Under the pieces are notes generated by a model. That model was not told the DNA's origin. It saw nothing but the letters and a program-made list of their open reading frames with translations, and searched no databases. Position numbers and translations under genes: made by a program. Positions 29,046-36,520 of a DNA stretch of 64,000 nucleotides are shown piece after piece (the first letter of the stretch is position 1; each line of letters starts with the position of its first letter). The DNA is from Pseudomonas fluorescens (GTDB lineage Bacteria > Pseudomonadota > Gammaproteobacteria > Pseudomonadales > Pseudomonadaceae), in assembly GCF_000968015.1 (NCBI RefSeq), contig NZ_LACH01000001.1, positions 186,001 to 250,000 on the forward strand, read 5' to 3'.

Positions 29046-30323
29046 TCACAGCTCGGAGAAGCACTCTTCGATGATCGCCAGCCCTTTGTCCAGCTGCTCG
29101 TCCGGCGAAGTCAGCGGTACCAGGACGCGCAGAACGTTGCCGTAAGTGCCGCAGGACAGCAGGATCAGACCCTTGTCGCGAGCCTTGGCCACAACAGCGG
29201 CTACCGCTGGAGCGTTCGGCTTGTGGCTGTCGCCGTCTACGAACAGCTCGACCGCGATCATCGCGCCCAGGGCACGGACTTCGCCGATTACCGGGTACTT
29301 GGCCTGGATGGCTTTGAGGCCAGTGACCAGACGCTCGCCGACAGCCTTGCAGCGGTCCAGCAGGTGCTCTTCTTCGAACACTTCCATCACGGCCAGAGCC
29401 GCGGCGCAAGCGATCGGGCTACCGGCGTAAGTACCGCCCAGGCCACCTGGAGCAATGGAGTCCATGTATTCGGCCTTGCCGCAAACACCGGCCAACGGGA
29501 AGCCGCCAGCGATGGATTTGGCGAAGGTGGTCAGGTCGGCAGCAACGCCCATCTGTTCCATGGCGAAGAAAGTGCCGGTACGACCAGCGCCAGTTTGTAC
29601 TTCGTCAGCGATCAGCAGGATGCCGTGCTGGTCGCACAGAGCGCGCAGACGCTTCATGAACTCTTTAGGCGCAACGTAGAAACCACCTTCGCCCTGAACC
29701 GGCTCGATGATGATTGCAGCGATGTCACGCGGCTCGGCGTCGTTCTTGAAGATGCGTTCGATGCTGGCGATCGAATCGTCAATGCTCACACCGTGCAGTT
29801 CGTTCGGGTACAGCGCGCGAAAGATGCCGCCTGGCATCAGGCCCATGCCGGCCGAGTAAGGCACGACTTTACCGGTCAGGCCCAGGGTCATCATGGTGCG
29901 GCCGTGGTAAGCGCCGGTGAACGCGATTACGCCGGCACGGCCAGTGGCGGCACGTGCGATCTTGATGGAGTTTTCCACGGCTTCGGAGCCGGTGGTCACC
30001 AGCAAGGTTTTCTTGGCGAAATCACCTGGCACCTTGGCGTTGATTTTTTCGCACACTTCTACGTACGGTTCGTAAGCCAGTACCTGGAAGCACGTGTGGG
30101 TCAGCTTGTTCAGCTGCTCGGTCACGGCGGCGATGATTTTCGGGTGCACGTGGCCGGTGTTCAGCACGGCGATACCGCCGGCGAAGTCGATGAACTCGCG
30201 ACCTTCAACGTCGGTCACGGTGGCGTTCTTCGCGGACTCGGCGAAGATCGGGTGAATCTGGCCAACACCGCGTGGTACAGCGGCTTCGCGGCGTTTCATC
30301 AGGGATGCGTTAGTCTTGCTCAT
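29046..30323 (-). CDS. gabT: 4-aminobutyrate aminotransferase GabT
   Basis: The 425-residue class III aminotransferase transfers the amino group of GABA to 2-oxoglutarate, giving succinate semialdehyde. Seen are the PLP-phosphate segment TTGSEAVENSIKIARA, the IIEPVQGEGGF strand, DEVQTGAGRTGTFFA with the cofactor Asp, and the Schiff-base Lys in LTTFAKSIAGGFPL. The ATG at 30323 follows GAGGA. It follows gabD on the same strand (183-bp gap) and ends in a strong terminator. Confidence 0.94.
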   Translation of the reverse strand: MSKTNASLMKRREAAVPRGVGQIHPIFAESAKNATVTDVEGREFIDFAGGIAVLNTGHVHPKIIAAVTEQLNKLTHTCFQVLAYEPYVEVCEKINAKVPGDFAKKTLLVTTGSEAVENSIKIARAATGRAGVIAFTGAYHGRTMMTLGLTGKVVPYSAGMGLMPGGIFRALYPNELHGVSIDDSIASIERIFKNDAEPRDIAAIIIEPVQGEGGFYVAPKEFMKRLRALCDQHGILLIADEVQTGAGRTGTFFAMEQMGVAADLTTFAKSIAGGFPLAGVCGKAEYMDSIAPGGLGGTYAGSPIACAAALAVMEVFEEEHLLDRCKAVGERLVTGLKAIQAKYPVIGEVRALGAMIAVELFVDGDSHKPNAPAVAAVVAKARDKGLILLSCGTYGNVLRVLVPLTSPDEQLDKGLAIIEECFSEL

Positions 30324-30506
30324 AAAGTCCTCATTCACCGCTCATCGGGCGGCGTGGTTCAAGGAAAATGCGGCGGGGAGGCAACTACGGCAGCATGCGA
30401 TGATCGACTGCCACAGCTTTCCCGGCCACAGAGAAAATTCCGTTTGTTGCACGCAAAGGGACAGCGCTCTCGTGCCCTTTGCGTTTGAAGCAATGCCCAG
30501 CCGAGC

Positions 30507-31949
30507 TTAGATGCCCAGGCAGAGGTATTTGATTTCCAGGTAATCTTCGATGCCGTACTTGGAGCCTTCACGGCCCAGGCCAGACGCCTTGATGCCGCCG
30601 AACGGCGCGACTTCGTTGGAGATCAACCCGGTGTTGACGCCGACCATGCCGTATTCCAGGGCTTCAGCCACACGGAACACACGACCCAGGTCGCGAGCAT
30701 AGAAGTACGAAGCCAGACCGAACTCGGTGTCGTTGGACATCGCGATCACTTCGGCTTCGTCTTTGAAGCGGAACAGCGGCGCCAATGGACCGAAGGTTTC
30801 TTCCTTGGCCACGGCAGCGTTCTTCGGCACGTTGGTCAGGATGGTCGGCTCGAAGAAGTTGCCTTCCATGACCTTGCCACCTGCCAGAACGGTTGCGCCT
30901 TTGCTGATCGCGTCAGCAATGTGTTCTTGAACCTTGGCCACGGCTTTTCCGTCGATCAGCGGGCCAGTGGTGGTGCCTTCTTCCAGACCGTTACCGATCT
31001 TGAGTTTGGCCACGGCCACTTTCAGCTTCTCGGCGAACGCGTCGTAGACCGAATCCTGAATGTACAGACGGTTGGCGCAGACGCAGGTCTGGCCGTTGTT
31101 GCGGTACTTGGAAATGATCGCGCCTTCGACGGCCTTATCCAGGTCCGCGTCGTCGAACACGATGAACGGCGCGTTGCCGCCCAGTTCCAGGGACACTTTC
31201 TTGATGTCCTTGGCGCATTCAGCCATCAGCTGACGACCGATTTCGGTCGAGCCGGTGAAGGACAGTTTGCGCACGATCGGGTTGCTGGTCAGCTCGCTGC
31301 CGATGTCGCCGGCGCTGCCGGAAACAACGCTGAACACACCGGCAGGAATGCCGGCACGCTGAGCCAGTTCAGCCAAAGCGAATGCGGAAAACGGAGTTTG
31401 CGAAGCAGGCTTGAGCACCATGGTGCAACCGGCGGCCAGGGCCGGGCCGGCTTTACGGGTGATCATCGCGGCCGGGAAGTTCCACGGGGTGATTGCAGCG
31501 GTCACGCCGATTGGCTGCTTGATCACGATCAGGCGCTTGTCTGGCTGGTGACCCGGAATCACGTCACCGTAAACGCGCTTGGCTTCTTCAGCGAACCACT
31601 CGATAAAGGAAGCGGCGTAAACGATTTCGCCCTTGGCTTCGGCCAATGGCTTGCCTTGTTCGAGGGTCATCAGGCGAGCCAGGTCGTCCTGGTTCTCGAT
31701 GATCAGTTCGAACCAGCGACGCAACTTGTTCGCACGGTCCTTGGCGGTCAGTGCACGCCAGGCCGGCAGCGCTTTGTCAGCGGCTTCGATTGCACGGCGG
31801 GTTTCGGCAGCGCCCATTTTCGGCACGGTGCCCAGAATTTCGCCCGTTGCCGGGTTGGTGACGTTGATCGTCTGACCATTGTCCGCATCAACCCAAGCGC
31901 CATCGATGAAGGCTTGTTGGCGGAACAACTGGGTGTCTTTAAGCTGCAT
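30507..31949 (-). CDS. gabD: Succinate-semialdehyde dehydrogenase GabD
   Basis: The 480-residue aldehyde dehydrogenase oxidises succinate semialdehyde to succinate with NAD(P)+, feeding GABA carbon into the TCA cycle. Visible are TPWNFPAAMITRKAGPALAA, the nucleotide-binding FTGSTEIGRQL, catalytic Glu in LELGGNAPFIVF, and catalytic Cys in NNGQTCVCANR. I chose the ATG at 31949 (MQLKDTQLFR), preceded by AAGGAAA; the frame is open to 31970. It is first in the gabD-gabT unit. Confidence 0.94.
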   Translation of the reverse strand: MQLKDTQLFRQQAFIDGAWVDADNGQTINVTNPATGEILGTVPKMGAAETRRAIEAADKALPAWRALTAKDRANKLRRWFELIIENQDDLARLMTLEQGKPLAEAKGEIVYAASFIEWFAEEAKRVYGDVIPGHQPDKRLIVIKQPIGVTAAITPWNFPAAMITRKAGPALAAGCTMVLKPASQTPFSAFALAELAQRAGIPAGVFSVVSGSAGDIGSELTSNPIVRKLSFTGSTEIGRQLMAECAKDIKKVSLELGGNAPFIVFDDADLDKAVEGAIISKYRNNGQTCVCANRLYIQDSVYDAFAEKLKVAVAKLKIGNGLEEGTTTGPLIDGKAVAKVQEHIADAISKGATVLAGGKVMEGNFFEPTILTNVPKNAAVAKEETFGPLAPLFRFKDEAEVIAMSNDTEFGLASYFYARDLGRVFRVAEALEYGMVGVNTGLISNEVAPFGGIKASGLGREGSKYGIEDYLEIKYLCLGI

Positions 31950-32299
31950 GTCGGCTTTCCTTAACAGCACCGCGGCAAGCGCGGAGCGAATTATGATTGT
32001 AGAAAGGCGCCTTATAGGCTGCCGTCAGGGAAATCATTCACCGGGCTGAAGCACATAAATAGCGCACTGATTGAAACTCGTGCGGTTCAGCACCCAGACA
32101 AGAGCGTTTGAAATCTCAAACGAATCCTAGGATCAAAGGGGGTAAAGGACAATAGCCTGTTCGAAAAAAAGAACGAAAACGCCGCATTTGCCTAATTTTT
32201 CTGATCAACGTAGCAACCGCAGGTTACGCTTTGGAAAAACGCAGGCGATTCAGCAGCATGGACGCCCGCAGTGCATATGAGTATCATGGCGCCCGCATC
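31950..32299. other. Intergenic region upstream of gabD and tRNA-Arg
   Basis: I see no gene here. It must contain the divergent promoters of gabD (minus) and tRNA-Arg (plus). No REP element or clear sigma-54 motif was found by eye. Confidence 0.6.
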
Positions 32300-32376
32300 G
32301 CACCAGTAGCTCAGCTGGATAGAGTACTGCCCTCCGAAGGCAGTGGTCGTGGGTTCGAATCCCGCCTGGTGCACCA
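32300..32376 (+). tRNA. tRNA-Arg (anticodon CCG)
   Basis: This 77-nt tRNA has acceptor arms GCACCAG and CTGGTGC, D-arm GCTCAGCTGGATAGAGT, and anticodon stem CTGCC/GGCAG with loop CTCCGAA, giving anticodon CCG for codon CGG. The T-arm is GTGGGTTCGAATCCCGC and CCA is encoded. A terminator follows within 15 bp. The genes just downstream look accessory, and tRNA 3' ends are common integration sites, but no second copy of the 3' end was found. Confidence 0.95.
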
Positions 32377-32390
32377 TACGTAGAAACGAG

Positions 32391-32424
32391 AAAGCCTCAG
32401 ACCGCAGGGTCTGGGGCTTTTTTG
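32391..32424 (+). terminator. Rho-independent terminator of tRNA-Arg
   Basis: AAGCCTCAGACC pairs with GGTCTGGGGCTT (with G-U pairs) and is followed by TTTTTT. Confidence 0.88.
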
Positions 32425-32556
32425 CATTCTGGATTCAGCAATTGCTGTCGATGCCTGAAACACCTACGTTATCCTGCGTTTCCCTTAATGTGTTCAATAT
32501 GGCGATCAATGCCAAACCGCGTACGTACCGGTACGATCGATTACTAAGGAAGTGAC

Positions 32557-33552
32557 ATGGCCAAAATGTGGATGATCCGTGGCGAGTCTGGCCGGTTATA
32601 TGATGATTTCCGTGAGCGCGGTGTCGCCGCAATTGGATGGTCACAACTCGCTCCACTGGCAAAACCAGGTATGACGCGCAAGGAAGTCACTCGCCTTTAC
32701 CAAGATATTGAGCCCAACATCAAACCCGGCACTGCTATTTCAGGCGCCTCGCAGGTATGGCGCTTCATCAATGAAATTCAGCCAGGTGATTGGGTGGTGA
32801 CTTACTCACCCGCCAACCGTACCTATTTAGTGGGCAAAATCACGGGGGACTTCAAACACAATCCTGACTTGGCCGATCTTGGAATGTCATTGACACGCCC
32901 GGTGCAATGGCAAGCTCAGGAAGTCGACCGCGACAGCCTGAGTACTGCCAGTAAGAACAGTCTCGGCTCCACGCTTACTGTCTTTGTTGTCCCTGACTTT
33001 GCTCTCCAAGAGCTGAAGGCGATGGCCGCTGGAGACAAACCGCCCGCGTTACCGCCCGTTGAAGAAGAATACCCCGACAGCGATCCTCTGGCGGGCATGG
33101 AAAGCTTGGCTCTCGAGCGTATCAAGGACCTTATAAACGCGTTGCCTTGGGATGATATGCAGCATTTAGTCGCTGGCATCTTGCGTGCGATGGGCTACAA
33201 AACTCAGGTCTCCCCGGCCGGCCCTGATCGCGGGAAAGACATCATTGCGTCTCCAGATGGATTCGGTTTTGAAAACCCGCGGATCATCGTTGAGGTCAAA
33301 CACCGCAAAGAACAGATGGGCAGCCAACAAATCCGCAGTTTTCTCGGAGGTCGGCACAAGGATGATCGCGGGCTGTATGTCAGTACCGGTGGCTTCAGCA
33401 AGGATGCGTACTACGAAGCCGAACGAGCCAATGTGCCGCTCACGCTTTGGACGCTGGATAACCTCGTACGCGCTTTGATTGAGCATTATGGTCAGACAGA
33501 TTCGGAGACTAAGAGATTGATTCCCCTAAAGTTTACTTACTTGCCTCTATAA
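32557..33552 (+). CDS. Mrr-like restriction endonuclease with N-terminal PUA/EVE-like domain
   Basis: The 331-residue protein has an N-terminal ~125-residue domain (WMIRGESGRLYDDFRERGV, GDWVVTYSPANRTYLVGKI) that resembles PUA/EVE-type modules fused to restriction enzymes. The C-terminal Mrr_cat domain (about residues 195-320) shows the PD-(D/E)xK-type core: MGYKTQVSPAGPDRGKDIIA supplies the Asp, and IIVEVKHRKEQMGSQQI supplies E-x-K. The family cleaves modified foreign DNA without a partner methylase. No methylase gene is nearby. It lies just after tRNA-Arg, and its wobble positions are less GC-rich than in neighbouring core genes, which suggests acquisition. Confidence 0.82.
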   Translation: MAKMWMIRGESGRLYDDFRERGVAAIGWSQLAPLAKPGMTRKEVTRLYQDIEPNIKPGTAISGASQVWRFINEIQPGDWVVTYSPANRTYLVGKITGDFKHNPDLADLGMSLTRPVQWQAQEVDRDSLSTASKNSLGSTLTVFVVPDFALQELKAMAAGDKPPALPPVEEEYPDSDPLAGMESLALERIKDLINALPWDDMQHLVAGILRAMGYKTQVSPAGPDRGKDIIASPDGFGFENPRIIVEVKHRKEQMGSQQIRSFLGGRHKDDRGLYVSTGGFSKDAYYEAERANVPLTLWTLDNLVRALIEHYGQTDSETKRLIPLKFTYLPL

Positions 33553-33590
33553 GCTTTCGTTACAACGAGTCCGACATTCTCCAAGAGGTT

Positions 33591-33749
33591 TTGCATGGAT
33601 GGAATGAAAGCAAATTGAAATACAGCGTAGCCCAGTGGCGAGCCGAACTGGCAGAAACGCACCAGCACAGCTTTCTTATCCCCACCGGATTTGGCAACCG
33701 AACCAGTGGAGGAAAAATGACGCTCCCAGGTTTCGAACCATCGATTTAA
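33591..33749 (+). pseudogene. Possible gene remnant or short ORF between the nuclease and Abi genes
   Basis: Between the two defence-type genes a third frame is open from 33513 to 33749 with protein-like composition (WNESKLKYSVAQWRAELAET) but no good start; TTG 33591 is the only plausible one upstream. A strong RBS (GGAGG) five bases before an in-frame ATG at 33717 would give only ten residues ending ten bases before the Abi start. It may be a degraded gene, or a leader coupled to the Abi gene. I do not recognise a family. Confidence 0.25.
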
Positions 33750-33759
33750 ATCAAAAGAA

Positions 33760-34803
33760 ATGAGGCTGCCACTTGGTGGCGAGGGTGATGCGCCAATGAC
33801 GCAAGGCTATCCAAAACCGTGGCAGAGCTATCAGAAACAACTTGAATTGCTAATGGCCCGTGGGATGGTTGTGACTGATCAACCCAAAGCGTTGGAGTAC
33901 CTGGAACGCATCGGCTACTACCGCCTCAGCGGTTATTGGTTTGCCTTTCGCGAACGTACCGAGCTCTGCTGCCCAATCAATCAGCAAGGCAGTAAAAAAC
34001 CATCCAAGACAAAACCGACTCGCTTCCCGCTTGATGATTTCAAGCCTGGGACTACGTTCCAGAATGCCGTCGACCTATACGTCTTCGATAAGAAGCTGCG
34101 GCTATTGATCCTGGATGCCTTGGAGCGCATTGAAATTGCTTTACGGGTGGACATATCCCACGGACTTGGCAAACACGAAAAGTTTGCTTACCTGAGGCCC
34201 GAGCTGTTCCACGAAAGCTTTTCTAAACAGTTGGACGGCAAAACTGGTCTGACTAAACATCATGTCTGGCTTGGCAAACACGCTGCGTTGATCAATCGCT
34301 CGAACGAAGACTTTATTCGCCACAACAAGGAAAAATATGGCCTTCCGTTAGCGGTCTGGGTGGCGTGCGAGGTTTGGGATTTCGGTACGCTTTCGACGCT
34401 TTATGCCGGTATGACTGAGGCGGATCAAGATGATATCTCGCAAGAGTACGGCATCAGCAATGGCAGGGTCTTCGCCAGTTGGCTCCGAAGCCTGAACTAT
34501 CTACGCAACGTGTGCGCCCATCACAGTCGTCTGTGGAACCGAAACATCGTTGACCAACCGAAGCTGCCACCGATAGACCAAGCGTCGACATTGTCCGCGT
34601 TCCATGATGACCCACACCGTCGAGCTCGTCCGTTCATGCTTTTTTGCATCACTCAGCACCTGATGAAGGTCATCAATCCATCATCGAGCTGGGGAAAACG
34701 CTTGAAGGCACTGCTGCTAAATGACTTCCCCAATCTGACCCATCTGGATCTCAACCTTGACGGGATGGGAATCGACCAAGACTGGCAGAAACGCGACTGG
34801 TAA
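33760..34803 (+). CDS. Abi_2 (AbiD/AbiF-like) abortive infection protein
   Basis: The 347-residue protein carries the Abi_2 pattern: a start around PKPWQSYQKQLELLMARGM, then LERIGYYRLSGYWFAFRE (about residues 45-65), FDKKLRLLILDALERIEIAL and, near residue 250, LNYLRNVCAHHSRLWNR. The last segment is the RNxxAHH signature of HEPN-like ribonucleases. Members stop phage growth by killing or arresting the infected cell. ATG 33760 has no good RBS; ATG 33796 (MTQGYPKPWQ) is an alternative with GAGGG upstream. With the Mrr-like gene it forms a small defence-type pair next to tRNA-Arg. Confidence 0.8.
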   Translation: MRLPLGGEGDAPMTQGYPKPWQSYQKQLELLMARGMVVTDQPKALEYLERIGYYRLSGYWFAFRERTELCCPINQQGSKKPSKTKPTRFPLDDFKPGTTFQNAVDLYVFDKKLRLLILDALERIEIALRVDISHGLGKHEKFAYLRPELFHESFSKQLDGKTGLTKHHVWLGKHAALINRSNEDFIRHNKEKYGLPLAVWVACEVWDFGTLSTLYAGMTEADQDDISQEYGISNGRVFASWLRSLNYLRNVCAHHSRLWNRNIVDQPKLPPIDQASTLSAFHDDPHRRARPFMLFCITQHLMKVINPSSSWGKRLKALLLNDFPNLTHLDLNLDGMGIDQDWQKRDW

Positions 34804-34822
34804 GGTGGAAAAATCCAGGCAA

Positions 34823-34881
34823 TAAAAAACCCCTGAGCAGTCTCAGCGCCGAAGCGCATCAACCGACAGGGGCCGTGTTGT
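34823..34881 (-). ncRNA. Candidate ~60-nt small RNA
   Basis: A strong sigma-70 promoter on the minus strand (34914-34887) is followed after ~7 bases by a short region with no convincing ORF. It contains the tight hairpin GCGCTTCGGCGC. It ends with CCCCTG pairing to CAGGGG followed by six T (34833-34828). Promoter and terminator are about 60 bases apart, so the product would be a stable ~60-nt RNA. I cannot match it to a known family. It lies antisense to the space after the Abi gene, whose stop is 20 bp away. Confidence 0.5.
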
Positions 34882-34886
34882 GGGCG

Positions 34887-34914
34887 ATTATAAGGATTGA
34901 GAACGTCTCGTCAA
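34887..34914 (-). promoter_or_regulatory. Strong sigma-70 promoter of the candidate small RNA
   Basis: The -35 box TTGACG and the consensus -10 box TATAAT are separated by 16 bp. The -35 starts right after the stop codon of the 44-codon gene at 34915. Confidence 0.7.
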
Positions 34915-35049
34915 CTACGTTACGGCAGCAATATTAGGACGTGAAACATCACGGCTAGCTGCAATGGCTTCAATAATTTCGGAAGTTTGTAACCGATCAA
35001 GCTGTGAGCCCATGTCATGGTCGGGAACGGTTTTAATGCGGTTTTTCAC
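34915..35049 (-). CDS. Small hypothetical protein (44 aa), coupled to the upstream gene
   Basis: A GTG at 35049 overlaps the stop codon of the upstream 68-residue gene (GTGA) and opens a 44-codon frame (MKNRIKTVPDHDMGSQLDRL...). The product has a basic start and a helical SEIIEAIAASRDVS stretch resembling part of a helix-turn-helix, though too short to call. No family recognised. The stop-start overlap is the main evidence that it is translated. Confidence 0.45.
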   Translation of the reverse strand: MKNRIKTVPDHDMGSQLDRLQTSEIIEAIAASRDVSRPNIAAVT

Positions 35050-35252
35050 TCTGTCGTCCAATCAAACTCGTCGTACTCATCATCCTCTTCGTCCTCGACC
35101 TCTTCATCATCAAGGACGTCTTCCTCAAACGCTTCCTCTGCCTGCTTCGCCAGCAGAAACTCCTTACGACTCTCAGTAACAGCTCGCCGTAATTCCTGAC
35201 CCTTCACCGGGCAGTTGAGCATTTGGGCGATGCGGTCGATTTTTTTCGCCAT
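35046..35252 (-). CDS. Small acidic-tailed hypothetical protein (68 aa)
   Basis: The ATG at 35252 (MAKKIDRIAQMLNCPVKGQE) follows GGAGG five bases upstream; a longer frame to 35312 lacks such a site. The N-terminal half is helical and basic. The C-terminal third is almost all Asp, Glu and a few Tyr/Trp (EEDVLDDEEVEDEEDD...FDWTTE). Such acidic tails occur in DNA mimics and in antitoxins, but no family is recognised. It overlaps a 44-codon gene downstream by GTGA. Confidence 0.6.
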   Translation of the reverse strand: MAKKIDRIAQMLNCPVKGQELRRAVTESRKEFLLAKQAEEAFEEDVLDDEEVEDEEDDEYDEFDWTTE

Positions 35253-35332
35253 GGCTACCTCCAACGCATCGGCTATGAGTCGATAGTGCGCGCTTTCGGG
35301 TGCCGATGCCAAATGGCTGACCGCTCTGCCTC

Positions 35333-35956
35333 TCAGTTTTTCTGCAAATCCTTGAGTCTGGCCGTGAGATTTTCCTTGGGAAAACGTTTGTGCAATGTCG
35401 CCATCAGGTCAGCGGCCGCTTGAGCCTGACCCGCCTTTTGCAGGCGGATCACTTCCCTTAATTGATCGTCGATAAACTTTGCCGGCGCTATCGCCGGGCG
35501 TTTGCTGACCTTCGCTTCGTTAGCCATTTCAGCGCTGATCGATTCGCTCTGCGCGGGGGCAGCAAAATCGGCCATTGGGGCCGCAAGCTCTGGCGCGGAC
35601 ATGGCGCCGGCCGGGGCAGCCAGAGAACGCGCAACCGATGACGGTGCTTCTTTTTTGGCGACCGGTGCAGACGCCTTAGGTGCAGGCGCGAAGTCGTAAC
35701 TCGGCGGTTGCTCCTCCGTGCGTTGCACCAGTGCAAGCATCAGGGCCACACCGACGAGGCTGGCGAATGCGACTTGCCAACGGGGTTTCTGGCAGGCCTG
35801 GACCCAGCGTTTCCACAGACTTGGCTTCTGCACAGGGACTTCACGGTGTGCGGCCGCCAGGAGGAACGCGTCGAGATGGGCCGGTGGTTCGCTGATCGCG
35901 TGTTCACGATAGTGCTTCAACACTTCGTCTTCTGGCGTAGGACGGGCGTCAGTCAT
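35333..35956 (-). CDS. Putative anti-sigma factor, single-pass membrane protein
   Basis: The 207-residue protein has a short cytoplasmic N-terminal domain (about residues 1-58), one TM helix (about 60-78; WQVAFASLVGVALMLALV), then a low-complexity Ala/Pro-rich periplasmic linker and a helical C-terminal domain (IDDQLREVIRLQKAGQAQAA). It overlaps the upstream ECF sigma factor gene by ATGA, the usual position of a cognate anti-sigma factor. No zinc-binding HxxxCxxC motif is visible, so the family assignment is by context and topology. Confidence 0.65.
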   Translation of the reverse strand: MTDARPTPEDEVLKHYREHAISEPPAHLDAFLLAAAHREVPVQKPSLWKRWVQACQKPRWQVAFASLVGVALMLALVQRTEEQPPSYDFAPAPKASAPVAKKEAPSSVARSLAAPAGAMSAPELAAPMADFAAPAQSESISAEMANEAKVSKRPAIAPAKFIDDQLREVIRLQKAGQAQAAADLMATLHKRFPKENLTARLKDLQKN

Positions 35957-36519
35957 GTCAGTACCTCCTCGGCCAGCAGCCGACGCAGTTTTTGCTGGGC
36001 GTAGCGCAAACGGCTTTTGACGGTTTCCAGCGGTGTTTCGGTGAGGGTGGCGATCTGCGGCAGGTCGAGATCGCCATGGGCGCGCAGCAGGAACACTTCG
36101 CGCTGGTCAGCGGGCAGGTTTTGCAGGGCCGCTTCGAGGCGCTGGTTGTCGCGGCTAAGGCTCAGCAGTTGTTCGGGATCGGCCGTGTCATCGCTCAGCG
36201 CATGGATCTGTTCGTCATAGCTGTCGTGCAAGGGGTTGTGGATTCCGTGTTTGCGCCAGTGATCGATCAGGCGGTTGCGGGCAATCTGGTAGAGCCAGGT
36301 ACGAAAATTCGCCCGACCTTGTGGCTGACTGGTGCTGCGGATCAGGCTCAACCAAGTGTCCTGGTAAACCTCTTCGGCCAGTTCGGACTTGCCGCTCAGG
36401 CCGAGCAGGAATCGGTAGAGCCCTTGGCGATGACGGGCGTACAGAATCTCGAACGCCGGCCCGTCGCCTGCGCGATAACGGGCCAGCAGCGATTCGTCGC
36501 TCGGTTCAGGAGCAGACAT
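35953..36519 (-). CDS. ECF-family RNA polymerase sigma factor
   Basis: The 188-residue sigma-70 family protein has region 2 (about residues 22-90; EEVYQDTWLSLIRS and FRTWLYQIARNRLIDHWRK). Region 4 (about 130-185) contains LPADQREVFLLRAHGDLDLPQIATLTETPLE-type HTH sequence. It has no regions 1 or 3, as for ECF factors. The ATG at 36519 is one base after the stop of the VWA gene and the gene overlaps the putative anti-sigma gene, so the three form one unit. Target promoters are unknown. Confidence 0.88.
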   Translation of the reverse strand: MSAPEPSDESLLARYRAGDGPAFEILYARHRQGLYRFLLGLSGKSELAEEVYQDTWLSLIRSTSQPQGRANFRTWLYQIARNRLIDHWRKHGIHNPLHDSYDEQIHALSDDTADPEQLLSLSRDNQRLEAALQNLPADQREVFLLRAHGDLDLPQIATLTETPLETVKSRLRYAQQKLRRLLAEEVLT

Positions 36520-36520
36520 G

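Noticed and set aside
32355..35300. A second copy of the tRNA-Arg 3' end marking the far side of an island
   Set aside because: No repeat of the T-arm and acceptor sequence was found in the following 3 kb, so no attachment site is claimed.
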